From: Corella eumyota
Taxonomy: Eukaryota > Chordata > Ascidiacea > Phlebobranchia > Corellidae
DNA length: 64,000 nucleotides
Reading direction: 5' to 3'
Assembly (NCBI GenBank): GCA_963082875.1
Contig: OY720101.1
Span: 9,548,001-9,612,000 of the forward strand
A model generated the notes under the pieces. The model made no database searches. It was not told the origin of the DNA and saw only the letters and a list, made by a program, of their open reading frames with translations. A program made the translations under genes and the position numbers. Shown piece by piece: positions 23,930-34,747 of the stretch (its first letter is position 1; each line of letters opens with the position of its first letter).

Positions 23930-23991
23930 CTTTCATTTCTTGTCTAACAATATCAAAGTCAGCTAAGCCTAGTGATTCATACAACCCAATT
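23930..23991 (-). CDS. BAHD1: likely upstream BAHD1 exon
   Basis: A 62-nt segment bounded by a strong acceptor (TTTACAG) and a weaker donor (AAAG/GTTAAA). It is open in the frame that joins in phase to the first core exon: IGLYESLGLADFDIVRQEMK then DMSESDVIP. If used, translation could begin at its ATG (MKDMSESD) or further upstream. It might instead be 5' UTR; a 20-codon open frame alone is weak evidence. Confidence 0.45.
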
Positions 23992-26886
23992 CTGTAAACA
24001 TCAAAAACAGTTTTAGAGTACACGCTTTATATAGTTTTACCACATTTTATACTTTTTGCGTAAGATTTATAGTGTGAACAAAACGTTGCAACTCAATAGT
24101 AAAAATAAAGAATGTAGTAGCTTATTATAGCATTTTTTTCCTAGCATTTGCAAATAGCATAATTTGTAAAATACCTATATTTAAATATTAAACTGGTTTT
24201 GTTAAAGAACTACTAATTGGAGCGTCGTTTTATTTATACAACTCTGCATAGTCTACTAATTAATCAGACTTACAAAACTTGCAACTTAAGTTATTAAGCG
24301 AACTATGTTAGTGTTTAAGTTTTTAGTTTCCAAGCATGCTGATTTATAATAAAGCGTTGACACTAGCTAAGACCTAAATATGCTGTGATAATAAACTGCA
24401 CCAACCAAAGGAAACAATGCAGTGAATGCGGGCATCATTTCCGGTATTATAAGTCATATTTCACGACAGGCTTAAAAATATAATATACGGCAAGACATAA
24501 ACGATCAAGTGCATTTAAAAAGAACGAACGGCGCATAATAACTTAAGAAGATCTCGTTCATTTATTTTTATTATAAAAATAATTTAAAAACAAAGTAACT
24601 ACATAAAATATAACTAACCTAAATTACAGTGCTTATTGCAGTACAGATTTAATGATTTACTTTCTAACATTTTTTTTATATTATAAAAAAATTCTAAACA
24701 ACAAAACTACACTCAGTAGTTTAATAAATCCAACCTTTCGATTTTTTATGCCCAGTTTCAAAAAAAATTGTTGGCGCACATGCAAAAATTTGTTGTTTAT
24801 AAACGTTTACCGATTAGTTTTATGAGACATGTTAAGCTGACTTTTATCTTACTTTAATCAACGTTAATGACATTCGCAGTTGCCCTGCTAGCGTTGGTTA
24901 AACGTCTGTGTTATATAAAATTTATTTAATATATGGTTTTGTGAAAAAGATATTTTTAAATATACTAAAATAATAGGATTTATTATATAAGCAATTAAAA
25001 ATAATTTAATATTTAAACAAAACGGTAAAAATCCTAAACGTTAATATTATAAAGTCGAGCGTGAAAATATATATTTATATAAAAAACTTTATTAATGCAG
25101 CAATTCGAAGGTAAACTCAATGGTAAAACCCAAGTTTGTCGTTTTTTTAGCTGTAAACACATTGGTTTAATAGAATTATTTTGTTTACTAACCTATAGAG
25201 TATATACAAAATATATATAAAAAAATAAAAATTATTATTTCTAAGTATTCCTTTAATGTTTTTCCAATTGATTAATGTGTATATAATAAGAAATACCAAG
25301 AATTTAAAAAATATGTTATTGAGCAGGAAGACTTATCTGGGAAATACCACAATCAAAAAATTGTAAGTCCCAAATAATGTGAATAGACTGTAAGCAAGTG
25401 CTTACAACCTTCAAAGCACAATTAAAATAAACACAATAGAAGCGTGCCTAACATAAGTTTATATTTAAATAAAGTATTAAAAATGTGTAGTTTAGCCTGA
25501 AAGTTCAAGTAGATATAGTTTAGGAATATATCAGTGTGATACGTAAATTTTGGATTTAAACAAAGCACCCAGCGCATTACAGCCAGCAGAGTACGCAAGT
25601 TCATTAATAATGCATGCTAAGTAGTTACACCATTTTGAAAAAAATTCAGGACGACATCAATAATACTTTCTAGAATACAAATGTAATATAAAAAAAAACA
25701 CAAACACACCTACTATGTGCGCAGTAAATTCACTAATGAGTAATTTGTTTAATTAATTTTTAAATTACAACTTTAAAAACTCAATTCTGTGGAATTTTTA
25801 AAACGCAACTTTAGGCAAGTATGGCTTATGATAGAAATCGGTATATTTTCAAATACCCAAATTCCTTACATACCCGAAAAAACATACGATAACGAGGTTA
25901 AAAATACTAATGTTATGTTATTGATAATTAAACCATTCTTCTAATTTAGTAAGCAGAACTGAAGGTTAATGAAAATTCTTACAAAATTTTAAAGATAAAT
26001 ATTAACATGTTTTTTTTTCTAAATTTCGCAACTATTACCAAATCGTTAAAACAGTTGCACCACAACATATTAATCAATCCATAATCGATACAACACAACG
26101 TTTCGTGTGCGGTGCGTCGCCCACGCCGAAAGTAATCACTACTCAAACACTAAGGTGACGGCATGCACAGATATAGATTTATTTTCCTTCGCAATCTATT
26201 ATTCAAACCCGTTTGACCCTTTTATGTTTTAGTACTGCCTTACCACTTCGCACAATTTACCGTTACTTAGACTTAGATTGATTGGCTTTGGTCAAAAATC
26301 TACTATGACAACTATGTAAAAGAGCTTACCATTTTAATTCTAAAGGAAACCGTAACATTGTAAATACAGACGAATCTAAAATCGACCACACACTTAAAAA
26401 ACTGCGCAATACATTTTAACAAGAGTTATCGCGTTTAGTGTACATCGTATATGTAAGTTTATAGGCTAACCAGGCTTATTATAGGCCCAAAAATAATTTT
26501 AATGGCGTTTTGAAACTCTCAAATAAATACGATATTTGACTAAATTATTCAGTTAAGTTCCTTTTTAAGTTAAAACACATATTTATCCACTTTCGAATAC
26601 GAAAAGTAATTCCTTGTTATTTACACCGCCAAGAAGGTGGTAACAAATAAGCTTACGCTTTCTAATACCTTGTTTAACAAACTACTAACAGTACGTTAGC
26701 CTAGTCTGTTCACATTACCACTAACTGTAAAAACCCAATCCACTTAAACTGACAACATTCTATTTAAAGACTGTTTCTTACACAAATATATTGACCGATC
26801 TCTACATTAATAAACACAAACACGCCAATACAGTGTTCTTCTATTACCAAATATGAGATAATACAGTGTGCGGGCCAGACCGTGAT

Positions 26887-26962
26887 CACGTGTTAAGTAA
26901 TCAACCCTATACATTGTGACGTCATAACGGCACGGGAAAGTGCTGACGTAATCACGTGACGT
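26887..26962. promoter_or_regulatory. compact E-box/CRE cluster
   Basis: Within 76 bp lie CACGTG (26887-26892), TGACGTCA (26917-26924), TGACGTAA (26944-26951), CACGTG (26953-26958) and an overlapping TGACGT (26957-26962). Such palindromes are bound by bHLH-zip (Myc/Max, USF) and bZIP (CREB/ATF) factors. The surrounding 8 kb is very AT-rich, so this density is unlikely to be chance. It is probably a promoter or enhancer, perhaps for BAHD1. Confidence 0.55.
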
Positions 26963-29900
26963 TCATTCCTTATTTACGACATTTGTCGATTGCACTTTAA
27001 CGGTCATCGATTTCTTCTTTGTAACAAAAAAGGTATTAGAAATTGAAAAAAAAAAGTATTAGAAATCGTACTTACCTTAAAACTAATAAAACAATATCCT
27101 ACGACAAATTAATTTACTGAATGTTATTTATATAACGTAATAAAACATTTTTATCGAAATATATTAGACGAATTTTTTAAAAACAACATCTTTAAATGTC
27201 CTGTTTTTCGTTTTTTCGGTAAGTATAAAATTCGGTTAATAAAATTGTTTAAACACAGCCAATTATTTGTTTTTAGTGTTGACATAAGTTGCAAAAATAA
27301 ATAGAAACCTACAGAAAAATTGATACCAGGCAACTGTGATAAGAAAATTAACTAAATAAATTTAATTTGACTATTTTAACTGCGGTAATAACGAGTAGTA
27401 CTTATTTATAAGTAAAGCATCCTTAGTTGCATAACAGTTCATATATTAATACTTGAAATATTTAGGATCAGTAAAACCACTGCATCTACATGCATTATAT
27501 AAATTCTTGATTAAAATGACTAAAATATAAATTTTATGTTGTTAAAGCTAAATGTCTAAAAAAACTTTAGTTAATTTTTTTATTACTACTGTACTAATAT
27601 ATAAAAAGTGTTTGTACAGGTGTAATACCATCGTTCATTTTTACCGACAAGACAATTTTCTGATAAAGAAACTCGGCGTAAAATTGGACAAGTATTGCGC
27701 AAACGGTTTTGTAAACAAAAAAAGCAACACTTTAAACTATGAACGTATTACATAAATCTTATAGGCATACCCACTTGTAGTTTTAATAAAATATAAAGTT
27801 ATTACATGAATACAAAACTTAAAAAACAATACACCACACGCTAAAACAGAACTGATAACACATCAATTTAAAAAAATACTCTTCTAATAAAACATGACTT
27901 AAAACATGAAAAAGCAAGTGTATGATGTTTATTGTTAGTTTATTTTCAACCCAGCTTTTTTTAGAACAAAGTAAGACGTAATTCTTTAGAAATAAAGGCT
28001 AAAACCAGTCATGTGCCGTTTAATTTAACGTCAACGTTATTAATCATTTAATAGCGTTTGGGGACCAGTTAGAAAAACTTAGAATTTGGATTAAAACATA
28101 AAGATATACATTAATAAGGCTTTAACTTTATCCATATGTTCCCAATTTCAATTTTATAAAATAAAAAAGAATACCATGTTGTTTTGAAAAAAAAGGGATT
28201 AATACATCATGAAAGCAGCAGGTCGCATTTGTTAGCTTATAACTGATCTAAGTACAACGCAAACATATAATTGCAGTAGGTACCGTATAGTAAAGTGTAA
28301 TAAAATGTAAAACTAATTAAAAAGTAAATCCAAATGTTAAAATACACTATGCGCACCGAAAAACGTTACCTAAGACAGGTAGTATAGCGTTCACAGTATA
28401 TATAATGAAGATACGATAAGGGCACGACTTCCACTAATTGAGCTAGAGCGCTACTGTTTATTACACTTAGAAAACCAGCCTGTCATTGTAGTGTTTAATA
28501 CCACATTTAAATATAGTTACAACTGTACAAACTTTCCGCTGTGAGAATGGCACACAATCACACATGTGCGAACAGTCATACACCGAAAACGTGACCGACA
28601 TTTACACAAAGCTGCAATTTAAACCTGTTATTATCTCACAAGCTTTCCACTTTTTACATGGTTTACTAAAACCTGTAATTGAGATGTCCTGATAGAGTCC
28701 TTTACGCAATCAGTATAGCCTACACACAGACAAACAGATAAAACCTTGCTAAAATACCTAAAGTTAACGAACTTTACCGTTGTGCAAATTTTAAAACGAC
28801 TTCTCTGAGTTAAATTGTTACTGGCCCCTGCGCGCTAAACTGACGTCACAAAAATAAGAAAAAGGCATTTGAGTAAGTCGCGCATGATCGATTTCACTAC
28901 GACGCAGATATAACGTACGACTGATTGTGCTCTTGGTCTATATTTAATTAATTATAAATATAATCGAAATATTATATATTTTGGTCTAAAATTAATAATA
29001 GTCTACTTTCTTTTTGGTCTCATAAAATCATTGAACCATTTCGTTTTGTCAGAAGAAAATAACATCTACTTTTTAACTGTAAAGGATCTTAAAAAATATT
29101 TGTATTCTAAAATTTTTAGAAGTGTGAAACAGCTACTGGATTTCCCCGATGTGATATCGCAGCTTCCTGTCTTGTGTAAGACTTACTTTTTTCGAATCAA
29201 AACCCAATCAACAACTAATAAGAAGACAACACATAGTACAAAACCAATAAAGAAACTTAAAACTGGGTTTGCGTAACAAAACCTAATTTAACTTTTAACA
29301 TTTCATAAATATCATCAACAGAGCCATAGTTTACCGTTTGTCAATGGTTTTTTAACATAAAGGTTTAAAGTGATTTGTGTGATCAAACGTTTAAACCTAC
29401 AATATACTAATGAGATATACAGAATGTTTTAAAAATTAACTAGTTTTTAAGTATGTAAAGTTTTAACTAGGGTGTACTGTAAACAATATCAAAACAAACG
29501 TTTAAAAAAGTTAAAGGTTTATTGATTGCTATTTTTACACAGCTAAATTTACTTAAAGTGTGGGACTCAGCTTTTTCGTCCTGTTGACATTTTTATAACC
29601 AAACACGCATAATGTAATGCTAAAAAGAACTCACCAAGAAACACAAAATTCTTTATAAATCGGCTGTAATTTAAGTTTAAAAAATATTTAAAAAGACTTT
29701 TTTAAACACGAATTGACGTTACTCTATTAGATTATGACGTAACAATGCTGCTTTAACATACGCTTTAGCCATGTTTTCTTTCGCGCTTTAAAGTTTTAGT
29801 AATAATTTTATTTTAATAAACCTTTATCTTAGTTTAATTTTTCACCAGAATAAACCTAAGCAAAACATGAGATTTTCTTAAAAAACAATCAGGCTATTAA

Positions 29901-31589
29901 ATATTATGCTATAAAAAGCAAACCAAAGAGAGAAATGAACTAAAAGTATGATATTTAAAACGTTTTTTGTCTTGTGGGTACACCTACCTTTAAAAAAAAT
30001 CGTAGGCGGTATAGTAACTTAGATTATTTGAATGGCAGTCACTTAGTCCCTTGGCTGCTGGAATGAAATGAAAAAGTGGCAATTCAACTGTGAGATATAG
30101 GCTTACAGAAACCTAACGATATTTGAACCATCAATGCCAATTCTAAATTTATTGTATAATAAAAAGGGTTAGTATCTGTAAACCTAAAGCGTTTTACCTT
30201 ATTTCGCTTTTAAAAAAATTGAAACGTTGTGTAATTTGACTGGGGTGTCATAATATACTAGAGTGACAAACAAAACCGTTTTTTCAAAAACAGTTTCAAA
30301 CTAAGTATTGGGACGTTTCAATGTATCATGCTACTAAAGTTAATAAAATATAAAATATATTTTCACAACAAGATAATATACGTAATATAAAACGAAATTT
30401 TTGTGACCCTGAGCCCCACGTTTAATATTTTTTCTCCATTTGCCTATACTTAGGGTATTAGCGGTAATAGTGGCAATAGTTAATGTAGTAATAAGCATTT
30501 TATGTACCGAATAGGAGGCAACCATATATGTTTAAAACCTGTAGCGCCCTTGTCTATTCAACTTATTAGGAAAGGAGTTATTTGTTACGCCCACTTTACG
30601 GCCTTCTTAAACAAAAAATACAATTGAAGTTTTTTAAAAACAAATAGTACAAACCTTTTGTAAAAAAATGTTAGGCATGTTTGTAATTTTTGTAATTGCA
30701 ATAAGCAAATCGCAAATCTATTTTAACAAAAAACTTAGGTTACAATAAACATGTTTCTTAAGGGCGGCCTAATTAATACAGTGTCAGATTTTGTAAATTT
30801 AATGGACCCGACTTAATGACCTTATAAGTATGCAAGCAACCAAGGATGTCGTGACGTTATAAATATATCTATGGACGTCGAAGTTAAGGAGAATAAACAC
30901 TGGCTTTCGTTTTGATTTAAGTTAAACCATTAAGACAATACGTTTGAACGTTAAAAATACACCCCTTCTTATAACTTACTTGAATTGAAAATAGCTTACT
31001 TGAATTGGAATAAATATAGCTATCGATTTTATTTCAATTCAAGCTTAAAAGGCTTTATTTTTGTATAAAACATAGATTAAAACATAGTCGTCAGCGTGGC
31101 GTAAACAAAAAGGACATAAAAAAAACGTTAATTGTTTACTCTTGTGTGTACATTATACTTGAGTTGACGTCGACCATGGATTTTAATTTTTATTTAATTT
31201 TCGTAGCACCAGTAAATATTACAAAATTCAAGTTTCAGGCTTAACTTTCAATATATAAACTATATTACGAATAGACATTAGTTCTAAAAATTTTTTACCT
31301 AAAATTTAATAAACCCGTGTACTAAATTTTGTTTTTCGTAAAAATGTCTATTCGGGTCAAATGGTTTTTAGTAATACGGGCGGAGACTCTTTCAAAACTG
31401 TTTCAGGTAAAACTCAACAAAATTACGAATTTAATGTTGGTTAATAGTTTTATATAAAAACCCCCTTTCCTATCGAATTTTTAAGAAAATCTTGGCTATA
31501 TAACAGTTGTCGAATACATTTAAACATAGTTTTTATAAAATAATTGAGAATTTTAAAATAATTTACATGCAATTTATTTTTGTATACAT

Positions 31590-31856
31590 TTTTTTCCTTG
31601 ATGTGGGAAGGTGGAATGCGCGACTTAAAACATAGAGTAACAACTGTTACCCCGACCCAGTCTCGAGTTGCATTTTCAGCAGTTTGGGATATTATATAGA
31701 TTATAATTGTCTGGTATAGTTATGCTGCTGATACCGTTTATACCGTTTACAACGCCTTACTCAAGGCCGCTGCAACATGAGAGCAGTGGGGATTGAACCT
31801 ACGACCTCATGGTAGTGTAGCAGGTATTCTTACCGCTACACCACGCTGCCAATGGT
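31590..31856 (-). repeat. family A tRNA-derived SINE, best-preserved copy
   Basis: The minus strand reads GTGGTGTAGCGGTAAGAATA (A box region), then ATGAGGTCGTAGGTTCAATCC (B box GGTTCAATCC), a central spacer, a 3' module (GACTGGGTCGGGGTAACA), and an end CCACATCAAGGAAAAAAA. It is about 265 bp and intergenic. The head looks like a tRNA gene without a foldable acceptor stem, as expected of a SINE and not of a functional tRNA. Confidence 0.8.
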
Positions 31857-32197
31857 CTTATATGTTTTATTGAATTAAAAGTAACCTCATAACACGACTT
31901 TGCTACTTTCCTAATACAGCTACGGAAATACTTTCTGTACTGAATCAACCATATCGCTATAAACTAACTAGATTTCTTGTCGCATTTATAGACTTAAAAT
32001 GTATTTACTATTTTCTACCTAAAATCGATAATCGAATTGTTATCGTGAATCTGATTAAAGATTAAAACTGTACTATAAGCCTTAAAACTTTAAGATTTTG
32101 AACCCTTTAGTGTGAAAATGATCGACCTTCCTATTTCCCTATAAAACATTACTACAACTATTTGGTTTTTGTTGTTCATGGTGCCAACTACTCTTTG

Positions 32198-32203
32198 TTT
32201 ATT
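32198..32203 (-). terminator. poly(A) signal of the H1/protamine-like gene
   Basis: AATAAA on the minus strand, 76 nt after the stop codon. No histone-type 3' stem-loop is visible between the stop and this signal, so the mRNA is probably polyadenylated, as for differentiation- or testis-specific H1 genes. Confidence 0.65.
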
Positions 32204-32278
32204 TCCGGTTTTCAGAGTTTTTGTTGATGTTTTTTTCTCTTTTTTTTGTTGGACTTTTTTTGCTTTTTTTTAGGAGGT

Positions 32279-32860
32279 CTATCGTCTTCGCCTTTTGGCT
32301 GAACGCTTCTTGCCCTTTCCCTTACGTCTTGGGGCCTTTCGTCGGCGGTGAGCGCGCTTTGGCGCCTTTCGGCGACGGGATCGTCGACTCTTTCGGGATT
32401 TACGTCCCTTTCTTGCCTTCTTCTTCTTTCCCTTCTTGCTCTTTTTTCCCTTCTTCTTCTTACCCTTCTTGCTCTTCTTTCCCTTTCGGCGACGAGAGCG
32501 TCGGCCTTTACGTCCCTTCTTCCCCCTTCGTCGACGTTTTTTGCGGGAAATACCTCGGCCTTTTCCAGTCAACTTGTAACGTCCATTTTTGTTTCTGTAC
32601 AAATGACCACTGGCGGTCATGCGTTTAAGAGCCCGTCCAGCAGCTCTAATGCAGTGCGACTTCTTCACTGTTTCGTGAACGCAAATGTACCTAATAATTG
32701 CTTTTCGGGAAGAACCGGACTTGGCTTTAAGACCAACTACGGCTCGCTTAACGAGAACATTGTAACTCGCATGTCTGCCACTTCGTCGGCGGCCAGATGG
32801 TTCCGGGACAGCAATGCTTTCTTCCGAAGTAGCAGGCGTCATTTCGTCTGTTTCAGTCAT
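32279..32860 (-). CDS. histone H1-related, protamine-like sperm chromatin protein
   Basis: Intronless, 193 residues. Residues 1-27 are an acidic/Ser leader (MTETDEMTPATSEESIAVPE). Residues about 30-97 form an H1-type winged helix (ASYNVLVKRAVVGLKAKSGS, SRKAIIRYICVHE, GRALKRMTASGHLYRNKNGR, YKLTGKG). From about 104 the tail is almost only Lys, Arg, Gly and Ser, with Arg-rich blocks at both ends (RRRRGKKGRKGRRSRRRK; GKKRSAKRRRR) around a Lys-rich middle. Unlike somatic H1, Ala and Pro are scarce in the tail. This is the architecture of protamine-like (PL-I type) proteins, which compact sperm DNA in ascidians and molluscs. A cysteine in the winged helix (ICVHE) and another (SHCIR) are unusual for H1. 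A TATA box lies 53 nt before the ATG and a poly(A) signal follows. Confidence 0.9.
   Translation of the reverse strand: MTETDEMTPATSEESIAVPEPSGRRRSGRHASYNVLVKRAVVGLKAKSGSSRKAIIRYICVHETVKKSHCIRAAGRALKRMTASGHLYRNKNGRYKLTGKGRGISRKKRRRRGKKGRKGRRSRRRKGKKSKKGKKKKGKKSKKGKKKKARKGRKSRKSRRSRRRKAPKRAHRRRKAPRRKGKGKKRSAKRRRR
32418..32483 (-). repeat. 33-bp tandem duplication in the H1-like tail
   Basis: Two adjacent 33-bp units, each encoding GKKSKKGKKKK, differ at only a few positions. They make up the Lys-rich middle of the tail and show recent expansion by unequal crossing-over or slippage. Confidence 0.85.
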
Positions 32861-32912
32861 TACCTCCTTTAATATTCAACGACAATCGATTGTGTAACGG
32901 AATGTTTACACC

Positions 32913-32918
32913 TATATA
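32913..32918 (-). promoter_or_regulatory. TATA box of the H1/protamine-like gene
   Basis: TATATA in the context ACTATATAGG on the minus strand, 53 nt upstream of the ATG. The expected start site leaves a 5' UTR of roughly 20-25 nt. Confidence 0.6.
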
Positions 32919-32919
32919 G

Positions 32920-34747
32920 TATGAACACGGACGTCAACGAAACGTGTATTTTCAAACGACACAATTGTTGATTTTATTTCGTCATAGAAAAAAAATTAAA
33001 AAGAAAAATTTTTAAAACCAATTTTTCAATAATTTTTTATGAAGTTTATCTTTTTTTCCAAACAAAAAAATGTGCAAATTTTGTTTGACAGACAAATTTT
33101 TCGACCAGCTATAAATAATTTTGAGTATATTAAAACGAATAAATTGCAGCCAGGCACAAAACATTGTAAAATAGTTTAGTTTAACTATGCAGCTCTAAAA
33201 TTTAATTTTGAAAAAAAACATGATTCAAATTTACAAAACCAAATTAAATGCCTTATCGAAACTTAACATTTAACTTTACTAAAAAATTTTTTGCAATCTA
33301 TGTATTTTCCAATATGATAAAAAACAAACTTTTTTGAAATTAATAATTTAAATTTTTATTTGTCAATTTATTTGTAGTCCTTGTGACTTCGTCAGGTTTA
33401 ACATTTTCCACACTGACAATTGAGATCACAATTAAAATAAAAAAGAAAACAAAAAACGATGCAAATTTACAGAAGAAAAGAAAAACAACTAAGTGCTTGC
33501 ATTCACGATTTTTAAAAACATTTGCCCAAGAAAAAAGTCAGTAAAATTTTTTTAAAGTTAATTGTCTACATACAGTTTACTATTACTGTATAAGTTGTTG
33601 ATAGGGTTGATTTATGGTCAACAGGATTTTCTTAGTTTATAAATTGTTAAAATAAATTTGAATATAATGGCTTTAACAAAAGCTTAAAAATGTTAAATTA
33701 GGATTTTATAAATCTAATTAAACAATAAAATTAAACCAAATTTCGTTAAAATTAAAAAACAAGAAACTCCTACTTATGAATATTTTGTCATCCTTTAAGA
33801 CGTAGCGTCGTCGCAAGCATAAGAAAACTATTGCAAAAAATCAAATAAAAACAATTACGATCAAATGTCAAAATATTGCGTCAAAGTCAAACAATCAACT
33901 AAATATAGATAACTTGTATTTTTAAGCCTTACTACGATGCAAAATTAAGAATAAGGGAACAAAATGAGTATCGCAAAAAATGATTAATTTTTGTAATAAT
34001 TCTAAAACAATTGTTATTTTATTTTAATTAAATTAAAATGTTGATAAAACAATTTTATTTAAAATTAGTCTAAGCACCTCAACTCATAGTGGTGCATAAA
34101 TTTTATAATTTTTTTACATAAAACTAAAATTTCAGGTTTGTTTTTAAAATATGCTAAAATATAATAAGACTAAATGTGCCGATAAAACAAAAATATCATA
34201 CCACGATGGATTTGTTTTTAAGGATTGCTTATTTGATTTTTTTAAAACTGACAAATTTCGAAACAAAAGCTCAATAAAAAAGAAAATTATTAAAATTTTG
34301 GCATAAGCATTGTACAACATACAGAGAATCGATTAATATTTGATAAAAGTTAGAATTTATGCTGTGAATTTTACAGCTTCCATTTTTACCATAACAACAA
34401 AAATGATTTGGTAAAAATAATGGTTATTGTTAGTCTCTACCGATTTCACCAAAAGAAAAAAATTTGTTTATTTTTAAATCGCTTTGCCAGACCTGCTGGA
34501 CTTGAACAAATTGAAAATTCACAAAATTTAACAATCAACTGGTTAGCACACACAACACCTACACCTACAATTACACAACTAACAAAAAAACAAACACAGA
34601 AAAAGGCACTTCTACAACAGACCAATTCTATTCTAAAGTTACTATACAAAATTTGGTTTTTGATTTGCAATTTATAAGAAGGAATATTAAATTGCATTAA
34701 AAATTTAAAATTTAAAAGATAAAAAGTAGTTGAAAGCTCTTGTCCAA
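32920..34747. other. intergenic region
   Basis: Separates the H1-like promoter from the RhoGEF 3' end. It is AT-rich with long A/T runs, and several AATAAA matches on the minus strand could serve the RhoGEF transcript. Overlapping ORFs on both strands at 34408-34697 have no recognisable features and are probably RhoGEF 3' UTR. Confidence 0.5.

Larger units (their letters stand above)
23992..32197. other. large AT-rich intergenic region
   Basis: About 8 kb without a recognisable protein-coding exon; ORFs of 60-80 codons here look random in composition. It contains the E-box/CRE cluster at 26887-26962 and, about 110 bases to its right, a strong minus-strand donor (TTTTAAG/GTAAGT, exon end 27076) that could end a non-coding first exon of BAHD1. 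It also contains an isolated CRE (TGACGTCA at 28841-28848), a small direct and inverted repeat near 30970-31055, and a full-length SINE at 31590-31856. Confidence 0.55.

Noticed and set aside
28395-28470. tRNA-like stretch (minus strand TAGCTCAATTAGTGG)
   Set aside because: Resembles an A box but has no B box and no foldable arms; probably a decayed tRNA-related repeat or chance.
29031-29276. 81-codon plus-strand ORF
   Set aside because: No domain, Kozak context or neighbouring exon; composition fits random AT-rich DNA.
31786-31856. Functional tRNA gene
   Set aside because: A and B boxes are good, but the acceptor stem does not pair and the unit continues into a SINE body shared with other copies.
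32221-32628. Plus-strand 135-codon Phe/Ser/Pro-rich ORF
   Set aside because: Another antisense frame of the same Lys/Arg-rich tail.
32348-32872. Plus-strand 174-codon Leu/Ser-rich ORF
   Set aside because: It is the antisense of the H1-like gene; Lys/Arg codons read backwards give Leu/Ser/Phe.
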